DNA of 64,000 nucleotides from Flavobacterium frigidarium DSM 17623 (lineage in GTDB: Bacteria; Bacteroidota; Bacteroidia; Flavobacteriales; Flavobacteriaceae). The notes beneath the pieces are model-generated. The model did no database searches. It worked only from the letters and a program-made list of their open reading frames with translations, and was not told the origin of the DNA. Position numbers and translations under genes: made by a program. Shown piece after piece: positions 52,122 through 61,415 of the stretch (its first letter is position 1; the number at the start of each line of letters is the position of its first letter). The DNA lies in NCBI RefSeq assembly GCF_000425505.1, contig NZ_AUDO01000004.1, positions 1 to 64,000 on the forward strand. Reading direction: 5' to 3'.

Positions 52122-53759
52122 ATGTCTAATAACAGAATATATAATGTTATGTTTCATACGCATACTATTAGTGGCATTATTATAAGTGCTGCATTGTATG
52201 TAATTTTTTTTACAGGATCGATCTCTTTTTTCAAAGAGGAAATTCAGGCTTGGGAAAATAATGAAACTTCGATTAAAGGAGATTACTTTGGTCAAGCTAG
52301 TTTTGACAGTATCTTAAAAAATATTGAAAAAGAATATGAATTAAAAAGTAAAGATGTTAGCATTTTTTATAATTCGGGTCAACATGCTTTTGTGTCATTA
52401 TCAGAATCGAAAGATACTTCGGATAATAAAGTCAAGAATGAAGGAGCTGAAAAAAAAGGGGGGAAATCAGGTAAGTCTAAAGGGAAAAGACCCAAAAGAG
52501 TTTTCATTAAAACAGATTTGGTGAGTAATGAATTTCAGAGTCAAGAAAGATCGTATAACTTAGGTGAGTTTTTCTATCGATTACACTTCTTTGCTCAGCT
52601 AAATTTTTACGGAGTTTCCGGTTATATATTCGCTGGATTTGTTTCGTTTTTCTTCCTGTTTGCTATTTTAACAGGTGTAATCGTGCACTGGAAAAAAATA
52701 ATTTCGAGCTTTTATGTTTTTAGACCTAAAGAAAAATGGAAAACAGTCTGGACAGATGCTCACGTTTCATTAGGAATGATTGGACTTCCGTTTCAGTTCA
52801 TGTTTGCAGTTACTGGTTGTTATTTAATAATAGCCTACTCTATAATGTTGCCTCCTGTCAAATCTGTATTGTTTAATGATGATTCGGAAGCTTTTGAAAA
52901 AGTAGTTTACGCAAAAAATAATACCGAATATGATTTTAAAAAAGATCCACTAACTAAAACAGTTTCTTATACCGCATTTGTAAATCAAGTAACAAAAAAA
53001 TGGCCAAATCTAAAATTAACACGGGTTCAAATTTTTAATTTTGGAGATGTAAACATGCATATTAAGGTTACAGGTCAACCAAAATACAATGATAAGTTTC
53101 TCGCTGGTGAAGGCTATATAACTTACAGAGCTTTAGATAACAAAGTTGTAGACCAAAAAGATCCGTATGCTGCTTCCACTTCCTATATTGATGGTAGCTC
53201 TAGTATTTTACAAAGACTACATTACGGTGATTATGGAGGTTATGGTTTAAAAATCATTTATTTTATACTTGGTCTTGTTACTTGTTTTGTAATTATATCG
53301 GGCGTCTTAATATGGTTGGTTGCTCGTGATAAAAAGAATATACCCGAGTATAAAAGAAGATTTAATATTTGGTTAGTTCGTATTTATATGGCAATTTGCT
53401 TAAGTATGTATCCAATTACAGCAGTGACTTTTATTATTGTTAAATGTCTGAATGGCTACGAAATAGATAAAAAAACATTAATTTATAGTGTGTTTTTCTG
53501 TGGTTGGCTTGTATTAAGTACATTATTTATTATCAAAGGAGATAATTATTTCACGAATAAAGTTTCATTGATTTCAGGAAGTATTCTTGGTTTTCTGGTA
53601 CCTATTTCAAATGGTATTATGACTGGGAATTGGCCTTGGGTAACTTGGCAGAAAGGATATATTCAAATTTTCGTAATGGATGTTTTTTGGGTTGTTCTTT
53701 CTTTGACTGCTCTAGCCATCGTTTTTAAATTGAAGCCTAAAATAGAATTTGTAAAATAG
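52122..53759 (+). CDS. PepSY-domain inner-membrane protein, probable iron-siderophore reductase (XusC-like)
   Basis: The 545-residue protein has the layout of PepSY-TM proteins. TM1 (about 15-35) has the usual HTHTISGIIISAALYVIFFTGSISFF region. PepSY segments follow, with paired helices near 165-195 (FAGFVSFFFLFAILTGVIVHWKK) and His residues in conserved positions (RLHFF; DAHVSLG; RLHYGD), likely haem ligands. C-terminal helices complete it. An unusual Lys/Gly-rich insert (GAEKKGGKSGKSKGKRPKR, residues about 107-127) lies in the first periplasmic part. It probably reduces ferric iron from the imported siderophore. Confidence 0.85.
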   Translation: MSNNRIYNVMFHTHTISGIIISAALYVIFFTGSISFFKEEIQAWENNETSIKGDYFGQASFDSILKNIEKEYELKSKDVSIFYNSGQHAFVSLSESKDTSDNKVKNEGAEKKGGKSGKSKGKRPKRVFIKTDLVSNEFQSQERSYNLGEFFYRLHFFAQLNFYGVSGYIFAGFVSFFFLFAILTGVIVHWKKIISSFYVFRPKEKWKTVWTDAHVSLGMIGLPFQFMFAVTGCYLIIAYSIMLPPVKSVLFNDDSEAFEKVVYAKNNTEYDFKKDPLTKTVSYTAFVNQVTKKWPNLKLTRVQIFNFGDVNMHIKVTGQPKYNDKFLAGEGYITYRALDNKVVDQKDPYAASTSYIDGSSSILQRLHYGDYGGYGLKIIYFILGLVTCFVIISGVLIWLVARDKKNIPEYKRRFNIWLVRIYMAICLSMYPITAVTFIIVKCLNGYEIDKKTLIYSVFFCGWLVLSTLFIIKGDNYFTNKVSLISGSILGFLVPISNGIMTGNWPWVTWQKGYIQIFVMDVFWVVLSLTALAIVFKLKPKIEFVK

Positions 53760-53843
53760 GGATTCATTTTTGAAAATGTATGATCACATTTGGCTTATTA
53801 TTAATATTTATTTTAAATATTAAGCTGTACAATTGAGTTAGGA

Positions 53844-54012
53844 TAGAATAAATTTATCAGAACTCGCCAAAGAGTTGGGAGTCACAGCACCACAGCTTTA
53901 TAAATAGCGTAAAGAGTTCGAGGGATTTGGAGAAGGAAGTTTTCCTGGGAAAGGAAATTTAAAACTCACTCCCGAGCAAGAAAAAAATTCCACGGAATGG
54001 AGGCGACTCTAG
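53844..54012 (+). pseudogene. Remnant of an IS3-family OrfA transposase
   Basis: Read from about 53844 the frame gives LSELAKELGVTAPQLYK, a stop (TAG where TGG for Trp is expected), then RKEFEGFGEGSFPGKGNLKL and TPEQEK. This is the helix-turn-helix part of IS3-family OrfA proteins (ELGVTAPQLYKWRKEF type). An apparent 1-nt shift follows after the EQEK codons, and no OrfB is found. It is a dead fragment, evidence of an old insertion between two cargo modules. Confidence 0.75.
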
Positions 54013-54160
54013 CAGTTAATATCTTACTATTTTTCACACTTACATTCGTTTCTTGCATAATACTCATTGTGTTTTCTTCCATCGTACGTGTGGGACATGA
54101 GACCAAAAATACCGAAGTGAGAAACATAATTGGAACTAATTTTAAAACATGATTTTTCAT
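53966..54160 (-). pseudogene. Truncated lipoprotein-like ORF running into the IS remnant
   Basis: This 64-codon frame starts with a convincing lipoprotein signal (MKNHVLKLVPIMFLTSVFLVSC). After about 50 residues it reads antisense through the IS3 remnant (VASIPWNFFLARE). It looks like the 5' end of a gene cut by the insertion and later decay. The identity of the original gene is not recoverable. Confidence 0.4.
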
Positions 54161-54257
54161 AAAATATGATTGGGTTTCATATTTCTATTGTGTCTCAAAA
54201 ACGCATTTAAAGTTGGGTCACAACCCTTTACTAAATAGTTAAGCAATTGTAAATCAA

Positions 54258-54296
54258 TAAAAAATAGCTATTCTACTTTATAAAAGTAAAATAGCT
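54258..54296 (-). terminator. Terminator after the phosphatase gene
   Basis: A 14-bp stem with one mismatch (54266-54279 with 54283-54296) and a 3-nt loop is followed on the minus strand by six T. It lies 26 nt after the stop at 54322. Confidence 0.8.
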
Positions 54297-54321
54297 GTGA
54301 ATAAAAAGGCGAAAATTTATT

Positions 54322-56148
54322 TTAATTTTGGAGCAGAAGGGATTGTATTTTATCAAAAATAGCAGTGTTTTGATAGGTACCGATAAAAGTTTCGGCAGCT
54401 GGCCCGTAAGCGAAAACAGGAACCAGCACTGCGGTATGATCATTTGTACTAAAGTTGCCATGCACGGAACCTTTTTCAATATTTCCATCTATTAGAGACA
54501 AACCGCCTGTTTCATGATCAGCAGTTACGATAAGTAAAGTTTCATTGTTATTGTCAACATATTTCATGGCTAGGCCCACTAATTGATCAAAATCCAGAAG
54601 TTCGCGAACTACATAATCCAGTTCATTTTTATGTCCTCCGTAATCAATTTGTGCTCCTTCTTCCATTATAAAAAATGGTTTTTTAGATTTGGAAAAAGTC
54701 TCAATTGTTTTTGTAAAAGCCTTGGATAAAAAATCACATCTTCCGTCTTTTTTAGATACCACTGCTCCATTATCAGCTATTACAAATTTAGTGTTGCTAA
54801 TACTGTCAATCATACTAAATTTATCCGAAAAGGTATATCCTTTTTCTTGTAATTGCTTTGCTAAATTATTGCCATCTTTTCTATTTATAAATTCTTTTGT
54901 CCCTCCTCCTATTAAAATATCCGTTGGATACGTTAAAAAATCTAAAGCAATGGCTTCATTAAAACTTCTATCGGTTTGTTTTGCATAAAATGCAGCTGGA
55001 GTTGCGTCAGTTATATTTCCCGAAGAAATTAGGGCCGTTTGAAAATTGTTTTTAACTAATTTTTGTATGATAGATACTAAAGGTTTTCCATTTTCATCAA
55101 CACCAATAAAACGATTGTTTGTTTTATGTCCAGTTGCCATAGCTGTTGCTGCTGCGGCAGAATCTGTGATATAACTATCGGAGGCATTTGTTATTGAAAA
55201 TCCTTGTACTGGCATGTTCAAAATATTCAATTGCCCTTTGTTTGCTGTATAACCAGCATAAATTTGGGTTAAACCCATTCCGTCACCTATTAATAGTATA
55301 ATGTTTTTAGGCTTTTTTACTTTGGCGAAAGCCAAGTCTTTTTTAGGTATGTAGGTTTCGTAAAAATCGGTGTTTTTATAACTATTCGCTTTTAAATCAG
55401 TTATGAACTGCACTAATTTAGTGGTATTATCTGTCGCAATATAGTCTACATCTAAATTCATTAAAGCGATCCAAGTGTTGACATTGTCTTGGGTAGACCA
55501 GAATCTAATCTTCTTGTGTTGCTCGTGTACACTATTAATAATAGCCTCAATTTTTTCGGAATCTGATGCTGCTAGAACGCCCTTACCGTTCCATACAGTA
55601 TGATTTTTTAAATCCTCGCTGATCATTTCAATACGTGCTAATTGCTCGGTAGTGTATATTTCGTTTATCCTACCATCAAAAGAAATATAAGATGGATAAT
55701 TTTTCCATAAAGACGGATCTGGTCTGTTGCCCGAAATTATGATTTTTAATGATTTATTATCCGTTATTTCAGGATATATCTCTAATTGTTGTACAATCAT
55801 TTGTAAGCTAGGCACCGCATCCGACTTTACATCAATCATTAAAATTAATGGTTTGTCATTTGGGTATACTTTACCTTTTAACGCTTTTATTTTAGAGACA
55901 AGTGGTTCTAAATATTGCTTTTTTAGCGTGCTATTTAGTGTAATATCTGCTAAGGTGTGTGCAACAAATAAATCATTATTTGATAAAAACACATCTGCTT
56001 CAATCACACCTACTTCGTTGGTATAAGCGGCAATAAACGGAAGGGCGTTTGCGTAATCATTATGTGAATGGATATTAGAAGAAGTGTACTGGTGCACTTG
56101 CGCAAATAAGAAAATAGGAAAGCAAAGAAGGATAATTATTTTTTTCAT
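54322..56148 (-). CDS. Secreted PI-PLC/GDPD-like phosphodiesterase fused to alkaline phosphatase
   Basis: The 608-residue protein (I chose the ATG at 56148, MKKIIILLC, since the signal peptide begins there) has two enzymes in line. Residues about 25-265 resemble the PI-PLC/GDPD superfamily: HSHNDYANALPF, GVIEADVFL, LILMIDVKSDA. Residues about 285-605 are an alkaline phosphatase: IGDGMGLTQIYAGY, nucleophile Ser in TDSAAAATAMATGHKT, EGAQIDYGGH and ADHETGG. The fusion could hydrolyse a phosphodiester and then release phosphate from the resulting monoester. It follows the SusC/SusD genes on the same strand, so it probably serves the same uptake locus. Confidence 0.88.
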   Translation of the reverse strand: MKKIIILLCFPIFLFAQVHQYTSSNIHSHNDYANALPFIAAYTNEVGVIEADVFLSNNDLFVAHTLADITLNSTLKKQYLEPLVSKIKALKGKVYPNDKPLILMIDVKSDAVPSLQMIVQQLEIYPEITDNKSLKIIISGNRPDPSLWKNYPSYISFDGRINEIYTTEQLARIEMISEDLKNHTVWNGKGVLAASDSEKIEAIINSVHEQHKKIRFWSTQDNVNTWIALMNLDVDYIATDNTTKLVQFITDLKANSYKNTDFYETYIPKKDLAFAKVKKPKNIILLIGDGMGLTQIYAGYTANKGQLNILNMPVQGFSITNASDSYITDSAAAATAMATGHKTNNRFIGVDENGKPLVSIIQKLVKNNFQTALISSGNITDATPAAFYAKQTDRSFNEAIALDFLTYPTDILIGGGTKEFINRKDGNNLAKQLQEKGYTFSDKFSMIDSISNTKFVIADNGAVVSKKDGRCDFLSKAFTKTIETFSKSKKPFFIMEEGAQIDYGGHKNELDYVVRELLDFDQLVGLAMKYVDNNNETLLIVTADHETGGLSLIDGNIEKGSVHGNFSTNDHTAVLVPVFAYGPAAETFIGTYQNTAIFDKIQSLLLQN

Positions 56149-56200
56149 TAGAGTAATATTTATGTAGCTACAGAGATTAAATAGCACAGGTTTTGAATAA

Positions 56201-56235
56201 AAAACCAGTCTATTTACTTAAAAAAGACTGGTTTT
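56201..56235. terminator. Bidirectional terminator between susD and the phosphatase gene
   Basis: A perfect 11-bp stem (aaaaccagtct / agactggtttt) has a 13-nt loop and T-rich flanks. It lies 100 nt after the SusD stop, so read-through to the phosphatase gene is partial or that gene has its own promoter. Confidence 0.75.
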
Positions 56236-56334
56236 AAAGTTTAAAAATACTATTGTTTTATGCTTTACACCTGCGAGATTACAACAAACCCGCAGGGTAA
56301 AGACTTACAACAAAAACAAAACTGAAATTAGTGA

Positions 56335-57870
56335 TTACCAACCTTGATTTTGCGTAAGCGTGCCCTTGCTTACAGCAATTTCATCTGGTGGTATTGGCCA
56401 TACGCTGTGTATTGCTGGATTAAAATTACGAGCTGGGTAAATCACTACTCCATTATAATCGTGAAGCGGTTTTGCATATGTTGCTTGTGCATCTCCCCAA
56501 CGCACAAGGTCAAAATGTCTGTCTGTCCATTCTCCTGCTAGTTCACAACGTCTTTCTCTTTTTAAGTCGGTCATTGTTGCTCCAGAAATACTGGCTAAAC
56601 CGGCACGATTGCGAATCATATTTATTTCGGTGTCGGCATTTTGACCTTTCATTAATTTCGCTTCAGCCATCATCAATATTACATCTGCATAACGTAATAA
56701 CGGAACATTTAATGCCGTCGATGGTTTGTCTCCATTGGCATTTACATAGCGTGTATCAACACTACCTGAAGTAGTTTTAGGAAAACTAAATGGATCCATA
56801 TACTTCTTGAATTGCATTCCCGTACGATTACTAGAACTCACTTGGTAAGAACCTTCATTGAAAGTAACTTCGGTACCGAAGTACGTGAATTTATCTCCTT
56901 TTTTCAAAATAGTTGCCGAAAGTCTCTTATCATTAGCAACGTAAGTGTCCAATAGTTCTTTAGTAGGATAAAAATTCCCCCATCCATTATAAGCACCCCA
57001 TCCTTTGTCTTCAAGACAAACTCCCGGAAAGATAGAGCCTAAAGTAGTATTAGCGGCACTTGAAGTTGCAGACCAAATATATTCAGAAGACCAGTTATTA
57101 GAAATTTTGAAAACATCCTCAAAATTAGTTAACAAAGCATGCTTGCCACTTTTCATTATTAAATCGGCATATTTAATCGCATTATCATAATCTTTAGCAT
57201 AAAGTGAAGTACGCACTATATACCCCCAAGCAGCAGTTTTATGCGCACGTCCATAATTATCCGCACTTAACTCATTAAAATAAGGAAGTAAATCTGCAGC
57301 TTTGATTAAATCAGCTGTGATGTAAGCATAATTCTCTGCTACATTTTTGGCACGCGGAATAAAAATATTAGTAGGATCTTCACGATCTTGAATAGGTATT
57401 CCCGCACGCTCGTCACCATAACGATAAGCCAATTCTAAGTGCATTACAGCATGGTTAAAATAGGCTTCGCCTAACATTCTGTTTTTTGTAGGTTCGTCAA
57501 TCGTAATGTTTGGAATATTGCGAATCACATCATTACAACGCTTCATTATTTCGTAATGAACTTTCCAGATATCTTTAGTATCAGATTCAGACCCGTCTAC
57601 AATAAAATTCTTAATACGCTCTGCATTTTGCCTTGGTTTAGTTCCAATATCATCACTGGCATTATTGAGCCAAAAAAATCCTCTACCATACATATTATCA
57701 TCATTATATAGAGCATAAATTGAATTTACTCCTGCTTTTGCATCAGCAGCTGTTTTCCAAAAATTCCCTGTAGATGGTGCTCCTTGCGGTATTTGATCCA
57801 ATTCATTTTCGCAGCTTAATGTTGCAAAAAAAAGTCCTAAACCGATAAATAAAAAACTAATTTTTTTCAT
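56335..57870 (-). CDS. SusD/RagB-family surface lipoprotein
   Basis: The 511-residue lipoprotein (LFFATLSCENELDQIPQGAP, lipobox Cys near 20) has the SusD pattern. FWKTAADAKAGVNSIYALYND and TPR-like helices (GEAYFNHAVMHLELAYRYGD) follow, and the C-terminal part has LNVPLLRYADVILMMAEAK and RNRAGL, then RRCELAGEWTDRHFDLVRWGD. It caps the SusC transporter and binds the substrate at the surface. It lies 24 bp after the SusC gene. The final part ends with the usual P.PPDEI..NKGTLTQNQGW-like phrase (here IPPDEIAVSKGTLTQNQGW). Confidence 0.93.
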   Translation of the reverse strand: MKKISFLFIGLGLFFATLSCENELDQIPQGAPSTGNFWKTAADAKAGVNSIYALYNDDNMYGRGFFWLNNASDDIGTKPRQNAERIKNFIVDGSESDTKDIWKVHYEIMKRCNDVIRNIPNITIDEPTKNRMLGEAYFNHAVMHLELAYRYGDERAGIPIQDREDPTNIFIPRAKNVAENYAYITADLIKAADLLPYFNELSADNYGRAHKTAAWGYIVRTSLYAKDYDNAIKYADLIMKSGKHALLTNFEDVFKISNNWSSEYIWSATSSAANTTLGSIFPGVCLEDKGWGAYNGWGNFYPTKELLDTYVANDKRLSATILKKGDKFTYFGTEVTFNEGSYQVSSSNRTGMQFKKYMDPFSFPKTTSGSVDTRYVNANGDKPSTALNVPLLRYADVILMMAEAKLMKGQNADTEINMIRNRAGLASISGATMTDLKRERRCELAGEWTDRHFDLVRWGDAQATYAKPLHDYNGVVIYPARNFNPAIHSVWPIPPDEIAVSKGTLTQNQGW

Positions 57871-57894
57871 TTTACTTCTATTTTATTATTTTCT

Positions 57895-60800
57895 TTAAAA
57901 AGATAAATTGATACCTGACATATAAATTCTAGATAATGGATAACGACCTAAATCCATTCCGAAATTGTTTAATCCTACTTCAGGATCCATACCTGAATAT
58001 TTTGTAATGGTAAACAAATTTTGCGCAGAGACATACACTCTTAATTTTACTTTATCATTAAATAATTGGTTGTCAAAAGTATATCCTAGTGATACATTTC
58101 TTAATCGTAAGAAAGAGCCATCTTCAATATAAAAATCTGAAATTCGACCAAAATTATTATTATTGTCTTTTGATGATAGAATAGGAATTGATGTATTTGT
58201 GTTTGTAGGTGACCATGCATTTTTTGACTCAGCTAACAAGTTATACCCAGGAAATGAAGCATTAAGTCCTGTATGTTTCACAGCATTGAAAACGCTATTT
58301 CCAGCTACACCTTGCAAGAAAATATTCATATCAAACCCTTTGTAATTTAAATTTGCATTAAAGCTGTACGTTGTTTTAGGAAAAGGATTTCCTAAAACGA
58401 TTCTGTCGCTATTATTAATAAGACCATCACCATTAATATCTTTAAACTTAATATCTCCAGCTACAGCATTGGGTTGGTATTTGACACCTGTACTGTTTAC
58501 ATAATTGTTCACTTCATCTACAGATTGAAATAATCCGTCAGTTGAAAATCCGTAGAACGAATTTAATGCACTACCTACCTCATAAACATTTGCAATTGGT
58601 AAACTACGCACACGTGCTCTACCTTGAGGTTCAAAATAAGTCAAATCGTCTTTAATTGAAACTACTCGATTTTTTAATGTAGATGCGTTAATTGTAAAGT
58701 CCATTTTAAAATCCCCAATTGATTCTCTGTAATTCAAACTTAACTCTACTCCTTTATTTTCAACTTTTCCTGCATTTACAGTCTGCCCTTCATTTGCACC
58801 AGCAAGCCCTGGTAACTGATTATTAACCAACATGTCTTTATTTGTTTTCACAAAAACATCAATAGTACCACTCAATTTATTTTTTAATAAACCAAAATCA
58901 AGCCCTAAATTAGTTTGCTCAGAACTCTCCCAAATTAAATCTGGATTGGACAATTTCCTTTCGGCGTACCCATAGTTTATTATAGGTGTGTCACCAAGTA
59001 AAGATGTCGTTTGCGTTAACGGAACACTGAATTCATACGGTTGTAAGCTTCCTAAGTTTCCTATTTGCCCCCAACTAGCACGTAACTTTAAATTAGAAAC
59101 AATATTCTTACTATTTGCCATAAACCCCTCATTAGAAATTAACCAACCAGCTGACAGTGATGGATATACTTCCCAACGATTAGCAGAAGTTAATTTTGAA
59201 GTTCCATCTCGGCGTACAATTCCAGAGAATAAATACTTATCAGCATACGAATAATTTAATCTCCCAACGTAAGAAATCAATAATTGGTGATTTCCATTTG
59301 CACCCAATTGTCTAAAATCTTTACCATTCACTAAATAGCGTTGCGATGGATCTTCGTTATCAAAACCAGTTGCCGATATTTGGAAGTATTCTTGCTTGGT
59401 ATCTTGATAAGTATATCCTCCCAACACCGTAAAACTATGCTTTCCTATTTTTTTATCAAATGTCAAAGTTTGTTCACCTAATATATCGGTTAAAGTCGTC
59501 GAAGACTGAATCAGTTGGTTAAAATCGAAAATTTTCCCAGGCTCAGTAACTTTAGATAGAAATTGTTTACTGTTGTCTTCAATTCGAGTAATACCCCAAT
59601 TAGATTTAAAAGTAAGACCCTTAACTATTTCCCATTGAGCATAAGGGTTAATTAGAATTGTGCTAATAGGATTGCTATTGTCTAATCTTTTTAAATAAGC
59701 GACAGGATTGATAACATCACCATAAGAACCTATATATTTATTTGGCACACCACCAAATTGACCAGATCCATCCTGCTTGTAAACAGTAGCATTAGGTGGA
59801 TAAAATATAGCCGATAGTATGGCACCCACATAACCGTCATTTGTATTTGCTGTTTGCCCGTTCCTCAATGAGTAAGTAATATTTTCACCAATCGTGAAGT
59901 TAGGTGTAATTTTAAAAGACGAGTTGGCTCTAGCTGTATATCTTTCAGAAAATGTATTTAGTAAAATCCCTTCATTTTTACGGTATCCTCCAGAAATAAA
60001 GAAGTTGGATTTTTCGCTACCTCCATCAACAGAAAGCGTTAAGTCATTAATATTTCCTTTTCGAAATATTTCATCCATCCATACTGTATTTGTAGTTCTA
60101 GCAGACGGTTCTTGATTTGGATCAAAAGCGGCAACTCGAGGCAAACCAGCATTATCCGTTGCTGTATTCATAGCATCAGCATACTCCGCCGCATTTAAAG
60201 CTTCTAATTTTTTAGCTACATTTTGATAACCCGCTTGATAATTCACGTTAACACGCACGCGATCACTACTTCCTTTCTTTGAAGTAACTAAAATCACACC
60301 TCCCGAAGCACGAGCTCCGTATATTGCTGCAGAAGCCGCATCTTTTAACACACTTATTGATGCAATATCATTTGGATTAATATCATTAAAGGAACCACTA
60401 TAAATAATTCCGTCTAAAACGACTAAAGGAGATTCCGCATTTATTGAACCTACACCTCTAATATTTATTGTAGGCGGAGCCATCGGGTCTCCCCCATTAT
60501 TAATTACCGTAACCCCAGCAACAGTTCCTTGTAATAATTCGGCTGTTGAATTGTAAGTTCTACTTGACGATTCTTTCATGGACACACTAGAAACAGCGCC
60601 AACAACTTGAGACTTTTTCACACTACCATATCCCATAACTACAACTTCATTAAGTTGCTTCATATCAGCCACTAATCGTACACTTAGAACTTTATTTAAT
60701 TCATTTACGGGAACTTCTTGCGTAATGTATCCAATATAAGAAAACAGTAGTGTAGCTTCATCAGCATTGACCGTAAGACTAAAAGATCCATCAAAATCAG

Positions 60801-61287
60801 TCACAGTGCTAACATTAGCGCCTTTAACTTTGATACCTACCCCAGGTAAAGGCATTCCGTCATCATCACCGTAAACAACTCCGGTAATAATAATTTTTTC
60901 TAGATCTATTGCGCCTACCTTTGAACTTTTTTTAATGATAATGTTATTACTATTGACAATTTCGTAGCGAAGAAATAGATTTGAACAAATTTTATTGAGT
61001 GCTTGTTCTAAAGTAACATCATTTAATTGTAAAGAGATTTTTTGGTTCGTATTAATTTGGTTCGTTTCATACATAAAATGTACATCAACTTGATTTTCAA
61101 TTCTCTGGAAAATATTTTTTATACTTTCATTCTCTACTTTTAATGTCACTCTGTTATTACCATCAATAGTTGCCGCTTTTGTTGTTATTCCGATAAAAAA
61201 TAAACCGACAAAGAGGATTAATTTTGCCAATACGGATTTTTTAATACCTTGATGATTTTTGGCATACCGCATTTGTTTTTCATTCAT
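57895..61287 (-). CDS. SusC/RagA-family TonB-dependent transporter with STN domain
   Basis: The 1130-residue protein has a signal (ILFVGLFFIGITTKA). An STN/secretin-like domain (about 45-120, VENESIKNIFQRIENQVDVHF) links the transporter to anti-sigma signalling. A carboxypeptidase-like domain (about 133-212, ITGVVYGDDDGMPLPGVGI), a plug (VVVMGYGSVKKSQVVGAVSSV; NIRGVGSINAESPLVVLDG) and a 22-strand barrel ending in LSF follow. It imports a large ligand with SusD. The STN domain and the FecR/sigma pair just upstream show that ligand binding induces the locus. Confidence 0.94.
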   Translation of the reverse strand: MNEKQMRYAKNHQGIKKSVLAKLILFVGLFFIGITTKAATIDGNNRVTLKVENESIKNIFQRIENQVDVHFMYETNQINTNQKISLQLNDVTLEQALNKICSNLFLRYEIVNSNNIIIKKSSKVGAIDLEKIIITGVVYGDDDGMPLPGVGIKVKGANVSTVTDFDGSFSLTVNADEATLLFSYIGYITQEVPVNELNKVLSVRLVADMKQLNEVVVMGYGSVKKSQVVGAVSSVSMKESSSRTYNSTAELLQGTVAGVTVINNGGDPMAPPTINIRGVGSINAESPLVVLDGIIYSGSFNDINPNDIASISVLKDAASAAIYGARASGGVILVTSKKGSSDRVRVNVNYQAGYQNVAKKLEALNAAEYADAMNTATDNAGLPRVAAFDPNQEPSARTTNTVWMDEIFRKGNINDLTLSVDGGSEKSNFFISGGYRKNEGILLNTFSERYTARANSSFKITPNFTIGENITYSLRNGQTANTNDGYVGAILSAIFYPPNATVYKQDGSGQFGGVPNKYIGSYGDVINPVAYLKRLDNSNPISTILINPYAQWEIVKGLTFKSNWGITRIEDNSKQFLSKVTEPGKIFDFNQLIQSSTTLTDILGEQTLTFDKKIGKHSFTVLGGYTYQDTKQEYFQISATGFDNEDPSQRYLVNGKDFRQLGANGNHQLLISYVGRLNYSYADKYLFSGIVRRDGTSKLTSANRWEVYPSLSAGWLISNEGFMANSKNIVSNLKLRASWGQIGNLGSLQPYEFSVPLTQTTSLLGDTPIINYGYAERKLSNPDLIWESSEQTNLGLDFGLLKNKLSGTIDVFVKTNKDMLVNNQLPGLAGANEGQTVNAGKVENKGVELSLNYRESIGDFKMDFTINASTLKNRVVSIKDDLTYFEPQGRARVRSLPIANVYEVGSALNSFYGFSTDGLFQSVDEVNNYVNSTGVKYQPNAVAGDIKFKDINGDGLINNSDRIVLGNPFPKTTYSFNANLNYKGFDMNIFLQGVAGNSVFNAVKHTGLNASFPGYNLLAESKNAWSPTNTNTSIPILSSKDNNNNFGRISDFYIEDGSFLRLRNVSLGYTFDNQLFNDKVKLRVYVSAQNLFTITKYSGMDPEVGLNNFGMDLGRYPLSRIYMSGINLSF

Positions 61288-61415
61288 AATCTTAAGTTTT
61301 AAATTTTAGTTAGGTTGTTCATGATTTTATATAATTATTCTACGTAGCATTTCTTAGTATTCTATTTTAGCTGTGCTAAATGCACAAGCAAGAGGTTCTC
61401 TTTTTCGAGTAAAAG

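Larger units (their letters stand above)
53760..54321. other. 562-bp region with decayed insertion-sequence DNA, no intact gene
   Basis: Between the convergent PepSY and phosphatase genes there is an IS3 OrfA remnant (53844-54012) and a truncated lipoprotein-like start on the other strand, both listed separately. A terminator lies at the right end. Confidence 0.6.

Noticed and set aside
54273..54488. 71-codon minus-strand frame at the phosphatase 3' end
   Set aside because: Shadow in another frame of the phosphatase gene.
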